Of a stretch of DNA of 64,000 nt, positions 54,540-64,000 are shown one piece after another. The stretch is from Amphiura filiformis (lineage: Eukaryota > Echinodermata > Ophiuroidea > Amphilepidida > Amphiuridae): NCBI RefSeq assembly GCF_039555335.1, contig NC_092635.1, positions 51,356,052 to 51,420,051 of the forward strand, read 5' to 3'. Made by a program: the position numbers and the translations under genes. Each line of letters opens with the position of its first letter. The first letter of the stretch is position 1. Below the pieces are notes generated by a model, which saw nothing but the letters and a program-made list of their open reading frames with translations, ran no database searches and was not told the origin of the DNA.

Positions 54540-56365
54540 GCACATGTTTTTTTTTTTGTTACCCTTTGAGTATGAAACCCTGACTTGATGCTATGTAAGA
54601 ATTATTTGACTAGTGAAGATATGGTTTGGTCTTTTTGAATCATTGTTTTTCTAAAGGAATGAATGTGTTTGTTAGTTTGTTACTGTAATTTGTTATTTAA
54701 CCTAAGGCACTTAATTAGTTGAAAAGGTAATTAATGACCTGTTGTTTCTGCAAGCCCAGAGAATGTATGTGTGCGAGGATTGATGGCTAATATGATTTTG
54801 GATGCAGTTAGTTGGAATTGAAAGGTTGTTGCAGAAAACTTGGATAATAGTGACAGTAGTTTGTGTAGGAAGCAATAGTTGAAATAATGGCATATGGGCA
54901 CATGAACAAAGTGAATAACTTTAGGTGATTGCAAAGCCAAAGGTTTTCTTTAAGGTTGAATGTCAATGCAGTGGAAATAAGCAGTAATGGCATATTTATA
55001 TAGGTTTTTTTAATAGAAATGTGATTTTTGATATGAACCATGCAGGTGTGTTAAAGGCACTCCTTAACAGTAATTGTAGTATAAATTTATGGGTTTAATA
55101 TTATGTTTACTATTAAAAGTACTAGTATTAGGCTCTGGCTTATCTTTTGATTTTGATTTTGCACCCGTATTTTACAGACTTTGGTGGTATGTTTGGAAAC
55201 AGGGGATTAATGAGCCAGGCTTTAAAATGTTTAGCATTTATTTCTGTATGGTTATGTCCGACCTCTTTCTTTGTATTAATGAAAGTGTTCTCTGGCCTCT
55301 TTCTTTGTAATGAACATTCATGTTTTTGGCTTGATTAGTAATTCCAATGTTAGTACCGGTATATGAAACTATCAGATGTGTTTCCTTTGCAGTAGGAACT
55401 TTAATTCTTTCAGTGCCATTATCATGGCAGTTAATATCAAACTCTAGCTAGCATTTGTTTACAGGCTCTATGTTTTGCTTAAGTAAATGATTGTTGGGGA
55501 TTTTCTTGTCTTCTGATGTTAGGGTTTTTTGTTTTATACTTATATCTTAGAGTATGTATCTTATTTTGTTTGATTAAAAACATCTTGCATTAATATATAT
55601 TTGAATCCCAGTTCCTAGATCCTAATTTGTGTGGTTTAAAACATTAACAATTGGTGTTCTTGTATTTTACAGGGAAATTAAACATGGTTTAAGATTATGC
55701 GCAACACAAAAATAGCTTGCAAATGGAATAGACCTACATGAATGCGGGACATGAATTCATTTGTTTTCCCTACCTTTTTTTGTTTGTTTATGAAGTTGGG
55801 GAAAATAGTATAAAAGCCTTTAAAAGTCTAGAAATTGGTAACTGTAAAAGAAGTGCATGAACCCTTCATGATACCTCCCGAGTCCACTGGGTATTATACT
55901 GTGCGTGCGCGGCAGCACTATTGTGGTGCCACATTACATTTGATGTAGTATATATGTCATGGACTGTAACATTTGAGCTGTCTAAGGGGTCAATTGGTCA
56001 GGGTACTATACAAGTAATATTGTAAATAATTTTTATTGCACAACCTTATGCCCTACAACAAGTTAAAACTGCATTTCTAAAAGGTTTCAGTGTTAGATGA
56101 AAATTGGTCAGTGCATCGTGGTATGATAAAATTCCTTCTATAATCTGTGGATAAATGTTTATAATCTGTGAGTTAATGGTACCAGTGTATTTTATTGTTA
56201 TCATGGTTATCACCCATTTGCTGTTTTCTGTAATCATGGTGATCTTGAATGAGAAATACTAGCTAGTACTAACAAGGTAAGACTGATCATAGTTTAATTA
56301 ATTTAATTCTATTTAGTGATAGTTACAGGACTATTCATGGGTATTGGAATAATTCTGGTAGACCC
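54540..56365. other. Intergenic, no gene supported
   Basis: T-rich, few structures. Several short ORFs with no recognisable similarity and no splice context. Confidence 0.5.
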
Positions 56366-56375
56366 TGCGCACAAG

Positions 56376-56460
56376 TATAACCCTAACCCTAAGCAACCCC
56401 AATTATAACCCTAACCCTAATCCTCACCGTTTATAAACCTAACCTAATCCTAACCCTAAT
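56376..56460. repeat. Interstitial telomere-like (ccctaa)n
   Basis: Runs of 'aaccctaaccctaa' with degenerate units. Too short and internal to be a telomere. Confidence 0.75.
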
Positions 56461-56469
56461 TTAAATTTA

Positions 56470-56940
56470 AATTATAAGGGGGCTGTAATTTTTTTTGGAA
56501 GGGGGTTCATGAATATAATGGGGAGTGGGGGTCATAGAATTTTAGACCAATTATAGGGGTTATAATTTTTCAACACCCAAAATAGGGGGTATAGAATTAT
56601 TAAGGGCTGGTGACTCAAACTTTTCGCGCGCTGTGCATGTATTCTTGCACACAATCTTTCATTATATAATGCAGATATTTTGCGCATATAGCGCGCCTTC
56701 TTTACACACACAATTAAATTTTAACGCACTCCACACACTTTCTTTGCTCTAAAGTTTTGATGCGCTCCTCGCCTTTGTTCCGGCAATGAATAATTTGTCT
56801 TGAGTCTGCGTAGGTGGAAGTGGGTGGGGGGGGTCATAAAATTTTCGACCCAACATGGGGGGGTCTGAAAAATTGTGCCCGCAATAGGAGGGTCATAAAA
56901 TTTTTACTCCGGTCACCGACCCCCCCGACGAAGAAAATGA
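56470..56940. repeat. Repeat with 'ggggtcataaaatttt' units
   Basis: 'gggggtcatagaattttaga' and variants recur near 56523, 56845 and 56885 between G-rich and C-rich edges; same style as the other G/C-capped repeats. Confidence 0.6.
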
Positions 56941-57044
56941 CATCCCTCTAACCAAACCCTAAAACACAGGGTGCACAGGGTAAACCAGAATTATACCTGG
57001 GTAATAATAATAATTTCTATTCATGTTTTAGTCCAAGACACAAT

Positions 57045-57647
57045 CCCAGCAAACACAAAACGTTTTCGACATCATTCGCAAAAGGTTATAAAAGGTTGTC
57101 AGAAAACGTTTAAATGTCGGGTTATATAAAGGGTATATTAAGGTTATAAAACGTTTTCATAACCTTAAAAACATTTTATGATATTCTACTGCTCAGCAAA
57201 CAAAAATGTTTTACAAAAACATTTAAATGTCGGGTTATATAAAGGGTATAAAAACATTTTAATAACATTCCAAAAACATTCTTGAAAACTTGATACAAAA
57301 CATTCTAAACAGAATGTTATTTTAGTTGAAAAAATATTTTGCGAAAAATGTTTGCCCAAAATATTTTCAAAAACGTTTTAAAAACATTTTCATGACCTTT
57401 ATATAACCCGACATTTAAATGTTATTGAAAGGTTTTGAAAAAAACATTTGAAGAACATTTTTGTGTTTCCTGGGTTCAAATATTTTAACATAATGTTATT
57501 TTAGTATTGACACAATATTTGGCAAAATGTTTGCCAAAAATAGTTTACAATAACATTTTTTGATGTTATTAAAACGTTTTTACCTAAACCAAAAGCCAAA
57601 ATATAACTTATTTAAAACGTTTTTAAAACGTTTTTGTGTTTGCTGGG
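57045..57647. mobile_element. Foldback element rich in aaacgttt motifs
   Basis: Ends cccagcaaacacaaaacgtt and aacgtttttgtgtttgctggg are inverted. 'gtcgggttatataaagggta' occurs twice on the plus strand and once inverted ('tatataacccgacattta', 57400). No coding region. Confidence 0.85.
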
Positions 57648-57891
57648 ATGTTTATCATCACCGTTCAACATCTTTATTAACCACTCCCGTTTACTAACTG
57701 CTCCTGTTTACTCTATCGCTCCCGCTAGTGTTGAATAAAATAAACACACTATCTGTGGTCATCTTGTGACTCCTACATTTTGGTCATCAAAAGTATTATG
57801 CCCCCCGTATTTTTCTTTTCCGAAAATTTATGACCCCTGTATATTTGGGATCCTCCTTCCAAAGAAAATAATAGCCCCCAAGGGGTATTTA

Positions 57892-58480
57892 TGGGGCTCA
57901 AACTCAGTGACAACAAACCTCACAACCAGGGGGACATTTTGCAGGGGTCATGTCAAATCTTAGAATTGCTGCATTTTCTGGCAATATGTAGGGGTACGGA
58001 GCTCAAACTCAGTGACAATAAACTTGATGAGAAGAGTAACATTTTGGAATATTTTGCATGGATCAGGTCAAAGGTCAGCTGGGGTCAAATCTTCGAATTT
58101 CAATATCTGGACATCTGTGAGGGGTACGGGGCTCAATCTCGGTGACAACCTCATGACCTGGGGAACATATTGGAACATTTTGCACGAGTCAGCTCAAAAG
58201 ACATCATTCTGGGGCCAAATCTTAGAATTGCGTTATCTGGACATCTGTAAGAGGTACAGGGCTCAAACTCGGTGACAACTCATGACCAGGGGTGAATTAT
58301 GGAACATCTTGCAGGTGTCTGGTCAAAGGTCATCTGGGTCAAATCTTAGAATTGCATTTTCTGGACATCTGTGAGGAGTACAGGACTCAAAACTCGGTGA
58401 CAACAAACCTCATCACAGGGGAACATTTTTGGAACATTTTGCAGGGGTCAGATACCTCCACAACACCAACATGCCCCAGC
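57892..58480. repeat. Tandem array, ~105-130-bp units
   Basis: Five units starting 'ggggctcaaactcggtgac' near 57892, 57996, 58126, 58256 and 58379, each with 'ggaacattttgcaggggtca' and 'tcttagaattgc'. Two units carry 'ggtcaaaggtca'. Confidence 0.85.
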
Positions 58481-58499
58481 TAGGTTTGTGGTCTATGAC

Positions 58500-59500
58500 C
58501 ACCATTTGCCTCTAGTTCGTTTTAAACTTCATATAACTCGTTATTTTTCTTAGATCCTGTTAACACGCGCACCGCGTCTTCTAGGTCTATCAAATACCAT
58601 GCATGATTTCATTTTAAACTTCATAATAAACTTCATATAAATCATTATTTTGCCTGTATGATGTGCGCACCGTCTACGAATACCGGTAGGTCTTCCCTAT
58701 CTATAGGTTTATCTAACACCCAGATTTGGAAGCTCGGATTACTCGGATGTCGTTTGCATGATTAGGCTGGGCATACACACAATTAACACTTGTCTAAAAT
58801 AATTCCTTCCTTGTTTCTATTAGGGGGCCTACATGTATTATAATTATTATCTTTCTTTCCTTTATCATGTGTATACCTTCTTGTATATTATACATATGTA
58901 CAATTGTACATCATATTTCTTTACTGATTTCTAACAAACACCACCGTCACACAAAAACAAAAAATTCAAATTCGGATTTATGCGCGCAAAAGTAACATTT
59001 TCAATTTCCGCGCTTGATTCTTCGAGATGTGTTCAGGAAGGGGTGTGTATGGAGTGTTAGGTGGGGTGTGTATGCGGGAGTGGACGTAGAGAGAACAAAT
59101 AAACAAACCAAAGTCATTATAGAATTATAGGAGAAAGAAAACAAAACACAGATTCCAGATTCAGTTTTATGCGCGCAAAAGTAACATTTTTCATTTTCGC
59201 GCTCATGAGGTATTTCGGGGGTAAAATTGTGCAATAAAGAGGAGTAGGATCCAAAAAAAGAGGTCTTTCGAGGGCAGTTGCTAACAAGTGAGGCCTTTCG
59301 AGGGAAAACCCCCAAAAAAAAAAAAAAAAAAGAGTTCTTTCTGGGCCATATTCTAAAACTTAGGACTTTTCCACAAAATGGTCTTGGGAGCTGGCCTTTT
59401 GCATGAAAACAATAAGAAAATGATGGGTCTTTGGATGTGTAGGCCTATAATAAGGGAGCACGTTAATACTAATAATATTTGACAAAGAATAACCCCAAAT
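58500..59500. other. Intergenic; short direct repeat
   Basis: 'ttatgcgcgcaaaagtaaca' occurs at 58978 and 59167 followed each time by a C/G-rich 'cgcgct'. A stretch at 59250-59390 resembles the 'gtctttcggagct' repeat. No gene. Confidence 0.5.
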
Positions 59501-59511
59501 TAAAATTTTAC

Positions 59512-59695
59512 CGAAATCGTATTTAGTATTAACCAGTTTTGCAAACATTTGCAACTTTTTCTTCTTCGCGTGCAAACTGAGAGCATACTTGACCCGGGAC
59601 TTGTCAAGCAATCTATCGTACATCAGTGTGTATGGCATGCGGCCGCGCGCGGGGCCCGGCCTTGTCAAGGAAGGTACATCGGTGTATTCTGGCAT
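59512..59695 (-). CDS. Candidate first coding exon, unknown protein
   Basis: ATG (59695-59693) opens 61 codons, including 'MPYTLMYDRLLDKSRVKYAL' and 'HAKKKKLQMFAKLVNTKY', and ends TTTCG|gtaaaa, a fair donor, phase 1. GC content is raised (gcggccgcgcgc at 59640). No partner exon was identified to the left and I do not recognise the protein, so it may be spurious. Confidence 0.25.
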
Positions 59696-59719
59696 TTTGC
59701 GTGCTTGGATCACGGTACC

Positions 59720-60850
59720 ATTGATTGAACATAATCACACCCGGCGTTTTCGTGTAAGTGGTAGCTAATATCCGCCGTTAACACGCGGTGCAAAAATGGG
59801 GCATAAGTCACTGCACAGCACCCCACAAAATATCTGAAAGCTGCATGCTGCTGGCGTTTGTTTTGCTAGTTGTGCGCATTTGTTTTTTGAAAAAATATTT
59901 TTTTCCCTAAATTGTTTCATTAGGCTATGTCAAAGAAGATCTTCTCTGATTTAATATCTTTTATAGGACTGCAAGTTTTAAAAGTTTTGAACATCTCAAA
60001 CTTTATTTTAAGTGAGTTTGAGCCGGTAAAATGAATGATTCGGTTAATTAAATAAAAATACACAAAACTCGCAAGCGCTTTTTTTGGCCACATTATATAA
60101 ATTATTAGGCCATACTGGCCATAATTAATTTAACACTAAAAAGTATGAACTTATATGAAGTAAGTAAACATAATTTGTAAAATAAAATAACACATATAAT
60201 AGGGCCTAATTGATTATTTTGTTCATGAAAACATACCTGTAAAAATAAAATACATAGGCCTAAGGATTTAACATAAAAAAAAAAACACACGAAGTTATCA
60301 AATTATTAAAATGCATGTTGAAAAAATGCATACACATATTTAAAAATATTGTTATATAAATCACATCAGCACGGTGTGTTAAAAACCGAACCGTAACCTC
60401 TGATCTACACACCGGGACGCGAACGGTAGGGGCCTCAATTTATAAAACGCACACACATAGCAATATACCCCCCCCCACACACACACACACATTTGTTGAA
60501 TATTCCCGTGCATTCATTGGAACGAATCCTTGATCGTACAGTCTGCTACCAACACAGGAACACACGACCCTTCCGGTCACATTGATCGTCATGATACATC
60601 CACAACCGCCATTGCAATGCATTGCATTGCATAGGGGGCGAGATGGCACGTAGGCGAGATGCCGTGTAGGCGAAGTTGCGTGTGGGCGAGGTGTCCTGTT
60701 TCCTTATGGACATGGTGTCATCAGCCAAAAAAAGTTTCCTGCTATTGAAACCTAACTTTGTATACATTTTATAGACCTAATGGTAATAAACTAATGACGG
60801 GACACGCCGTGATATTTTGTCGGCGTCCGTTTCACTTTTTTTTTTTTTTT
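59720..60850. other. Intergenic, simple repeats
   Basis: Poly-A/T runs, a C run followed by (ac)n near 60470-60492, and 'attgcattgcatt' near 60615. No gene supported. Confidence 0.5.
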
Positions 60851-60854
60851 AAAA

Positions 60855-61349
60855 TGAAATGTAAACACAATCTCTTACACAGATGTTCTGCATCGCTCCG
60901 TAACTGCATCACTCGTGTATTCAATAATTGCATAATTAGTAACATCGATGGCCTTTACGATAATCAGCATATATGGAATCAGAAATTATGTTATTATCGC
61001 TAAAAGATCTTCAAGGGCTGCATTCTGTAAATTAAGAATAAGCGCTCATAATCTCATGATCGAAAAGGGGCGTCACTTCTCTCCAAAAATTAATCCAGAG
61101 AATAGAATTTGTACACTTTGTAATTTAAATAAGGTGGAGGATGAATTTCATTTTGTAATGATATGTCCTTTCTATACCATCCCTCGCCAAGATTTATTAT
61201 ATACAATTCATGAAATGTATGATATAGATGGTATGGTAGACACTGACATTTTCAAACTTATAATGAGTGCAAGTGATTTTGACAGTATTACTCCAATAAC
61301 CAAATTCGTCAAATCAGCTTTTGATTTACGAACGAACATGGACTTATAG
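60855..61349 (+). pseudogene. LINE ORF2 C-terminal zinc-binding region, frameshifted
   Basis: The frame ending at 61349 has 'KLRISAHNLMIEKGRHFSP' and 'CTLCNLNKVEDEFHFVMICP', a C-x2-C ... H-x4-C motif characteristic of the end of many invertebrate LINE proteins. 'DNQHIWNQKLCYYR' just upstream lies in another frame, so a frameshift occurred near 60995. Confidence 0.75.
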
Positions 61350-61597
61350 ATAATTATAGATAATAACAAAGTCCCCATAAGTTGGGCTTAATGCAGCGTG
61401 GACTTGAGCGCCACTATTAATATTGTCTATTATTATTAAGACTAATTTATATTTCTTTTATAATTGTAAATATTTGTACTTGTAACTTTAATATTACAAT
61501 TTCAATTGTAAATATTTGTATTTGACTATTTGTAAATATTAACTATACCAGTTTGTTTGGTGAATGTTAATAAAATATTGATTGATTGATAATCAGT
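60855..61597 (+). mobile_element. 5'-truncated non-LTR retrotransposon (LINE) 3' end
   Basis: Contains the C-terminal part of the LINE protein, a 3' UTR of about 250 bp, and a tail aataaaatattgattgattg with repeated gatt units, as in CR1/L2-like elements. 5' truncation is usual for such inserts. Confidence 0.75.
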
Positions 61598-63390
61598 CGT
61601 CACTACGAAGCATACACAGTACATGCGAAGTGTAGACGGCTGATTGGAATTAGTCTATGCTGTAAAATTAGTCTATGCTGTATTAAGACAAAATAATTGC
61701 AAAGGTATGGCAAAGACCATCGGATGCACACGATCTATGAGGTTGATGAACTACGTCATACCCCCCCTGGAATAGTGCATTGTGGGATAGAGGGAAAAAG
61801 GTCTATAGCAGACGACGTCTATATGACGTAAACATAAACAATGACGTTGATAAACATTGATCGCCGAGGCACAGTGTCTTCGACCCTATATCTTCATGGC
61901 AGGAATCGCCATGGTAGGTTAAATCCACAGCCACGATTAGCCATTTGGTTCAAACCTTTAAAGCTCTTTTAAACTAATAATTAGTCGAGGGACATAACTA
62001 AGGCTACTCACAATAGCCGGGTAATCGATCTTGGTTGTGCGTGATTAAGCTTGTATACCCCATTGAGGTCAATGGTCATCGACTTTTATACTGCCTACAG
62101 TGAGTGCAGCTGTACTACACAGCGGTTTTCCACTTTTTAAGCCCAGTACTGGGCCAGTGTTGGGCAAGATCTAGCGGCACGGATTGAGCTATAAAAAAAG
62201 CCCCAATACTAGGCCGGCAAATGTGACACTTTTATTGGGCCAATTCTAGCGTACTCGCAATTGCCCAGTTCAAGCCACAAGTACTGGCCCAGTTCTAGTA
62301 GTACCACGGGCTGTCCCTAAAGTTGCCTGAAATTAAAATTATTTTCATGGGACGCCGGGGTTTGGTAAACTTTGGTTATAATCATGTTTATTGGATTTAT
62401 TCTCGGAACCAGTAATATTTACCCAAAAAGCTAACATTTAGCAGTATGAAGAAGCAGTATTATAGACGTGTGAACTGGTTTGTGAGTTTGGCACAGCTTA
62501 ACTACTGAGTGAAGTTCAACACACCGTGGTGTTTTATACGGTAAGTAAATCATGTCATCATGATGACATGAAATGAGTATGATAAGCCTCAGTATGCATG
62601 TCATTGTATGCATGTATCAATACTATCATTGTATCTAGTACAAGGAACTTATACGATGTCCTCATTCACAAACTGATACTATCTGTCCATGGCGAGCGGT
62701 CCGAATTTTGAGCCATACAAGTTTACGTGGTGAACTACATTGTATCAATGTATGCATGCATAGCCATAGTAAATTAGTCACTGTAGTATAGCAATGGCTA
62801 AGCCTAGCGCTTTTTGATTGTTTTATTTTTGTTTCAATTTCTCTGACCAGTTGGGTATGTCACCGTATAAATATCATCATGATCATTAAGCTTAATAATT
62901 GTCAGGTAGGCCTAAAGTAGGCATGTTCATAAAATTTTGAAATTTAATAAATTCATCTAAAATTGCTTTCATTAAAAAGAGAATCGTTTAACTTAAAAAA
63001 TGAGTGGTCAATTATGTATGTAGGCCTATAATTGGCAATGTTATGAGGAAAAGTATGCTCGCCTGAATGTCCCAAAATGGGCCAAATTGTGTGTCCCAGC
63101 ATTATCAATGGCTTCCTATGTCTTAACATGTGTGTACGTATTTTATGGCTAAAATTTTAAGCATGAAGGGCCATTTTACAAAAATGTGCTAATGTTTCAT
63201 GAAATGTAGCTTTCAGTTTCAGTACTTGATAGCATCAAATATTATTCAAATGCAGATTTTTTTTAAATCATGCTAGGTTGGAGTTTTGATGGTCAAAATC
63301 AAAATTTTCTTAATTTTCCTATTGGATTACACAGTTAAGACAGGATCTTGGTGCACAAGTAAGCTTAATGAAGCCCGCCCTCACATGTTC
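61589..63390. other. Intergenic; starts with a 22-bp motif repeated at 63958
   Basis: gataatcagtcgtcactacg(aa) at 61588-61609 recurs at 63959-63980. A perfect 20-bp palindrome (catgtcatcatgatgacatg) is at 62551-62570, and 'gcccagtactgggcc' phrases at 62140-62290. No gene. Confidence 0.5.
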
Positions 63391-63409
63391 AAAATGTGAT
63401 CATGTCTAC

Positions 63410-63574
63410 CTAAAGTATTATTCAGATTTCCTTTTACAAATTTGCGTACTGCTAGCTGTCCAGCGCATCTTATTTTGCACATGGTCCAATGCACAAGCTT
63501 GACGTCGCGCACATACATGTATATGCGATGGTTAATTTCAAAACTTGTAAAAGGAAATCTGAATATTACTTTAG
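63410..63574. mobile_element. 165-bp MITE
   Basis: 'ctaaagtattattcagattt' then 'ccttttacaa' is inverted at the right end with one mismatch over 30 bp. Confidence 0.8.
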
Positions 63575-63701
63575 TGATCATGGTGGCGCGCAAAGAAGGG
63601 GGTTGGGGGCCATGCCCCCCACTTTTGTTGGTCATTCGGGGGAAAATGTTAAAAACATCAAAATTTGCTGCTAATCAGACTCCATTCGGAAAAAGTGGGT
63701 G

Positions 63702-63776
63702 CTGGCGACCTTCGACTCGACAGTCGCCAGCTAGACTACTGCCCTCAGTCGTCAACCGTCTGGATTGACGACTGAG
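63702..63776. repeat. Pair of perfect hairpins
   Basis: Stem ctggcgac/gtcgccag (63702-63730, 13-base loop) and stem ctcagtcgtcaa/ttgacgactgag (63744-63776 region, 9-base loop). The second shares 'cagtcgtca' with the direct repeat at 61593 and 63964. Confidence 0.8.
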
Positions 63777-64000
63777 AAAACTATGTGTAAAAAAAGTGAC
63801 AGATTTTGCAACAGGATTCCTGTGGCATAGAGCATTGCCAGTTGTGTCCAAATTGACCTTTTGACCGGTACACGGGTGCCGCTAGTCAGTCACGCTATGG
63901 CGCACCACCAAAGTTGCATTGAATATTTTTCAGAAGTCCGTCATGATATGGACTGGAAGATAATCAGTCGTCACTACGAACTGAAGCATGTACACAGACA
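63777..64000. other. Right edge of window, unassigned
   Basis: No gene. Ends inside the second copy of the 22-bp direct repeat. Confidence 0.5.

Noticed and set aside
56376-56460. (ccctaa) repeats as a chromosome end
   Set aside because: Short, degenerate and internal; genes and repeats continue on both sides.
62551-62570. 20-bp palindrome as a p53-type response element
   Set aside because: The half sites do not fit the RRRCWWGYYY pattern.

Overview
The window looks like AT-rich nuclear DNA of an invertebrate deuterostome. An echinoderm or hemichordate is most likely, but this is inferred from style only: frequent 'taggccta' motifs, vertebrate-like exon structure, TTAGGG-type telomeric motifs and very dense miniature transposons. 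Few genes are present and repeats fill most of the space.

Genes. (1) At the left edge, on the minus strand, lies the 5' part of a gene with two tandem MYND zinc fingers followed by a DUF4470-like region (exons 849-1055 and 1-592, continuing off the window). (2) At 19413-27003 (+) is a complete six-exon AIFM2/FSP1-type NAD(P)H:quinone oxidoreductase gene of 374 codons, with consistent splice sites and phases, an N-myristoylation start, two Rossmann motifs and the FAD-binding aspartate. (3) At 31065-32636 (-) is an intronless 523-residue ORF with a C-terminal RING finger and basic tail. I recognise no family for the rest of it; it looks like a captured viral or transposon gene. (4) At 40837-42687 (-) is the large 3' exon of a second MYND/DUF4470 gene, a close paralogue of the first; its 5' exon is not visible. 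A possible first exon of an unknown gene is at 59512-59695 (-).

Mobile DNA, left to right: a minisatellite-bearing repeat (1.4-2.3 kb); a nested set of elements inside a TA-flanked Tc1/mariner-like element (3529-9100) with two transposase helix-turn-helix remnants and an internal foldback element; TTAA-flanked, Harbinger-like (TAA) and other MITEs (10-17 kb); many MITEs, a LINE fragment and a tRNA-like SINE head inside the AIFM2 introns; an element with 5-bp duplications (27829-29494); two copies of a 9-bp-duplication element (33.4 and 50.8 kb); three copies of a 662-bp TTAA foldback MITE (15.4, 34.4, 52.4 kb); a 3.5-kb TTAA element carrying a roughly 146-bp tandem array (36543-40043); a 2.3-kb element with V(D)J-type heptamer ends and 5-bp duplications (43235-45552), the best candidate for something new; several foldback and tandem families (45-58 kb); and a 5'-truncated LINE (60.9-61.6 kb).

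There is no operon-like organisation. The interest lies in the RSS-like element, the orphan RING ORF, the MYND paralogue pair and the way tandem arrays with nuclear-receptor, CCAAT and CRE-like motifs are carried inside transposons.
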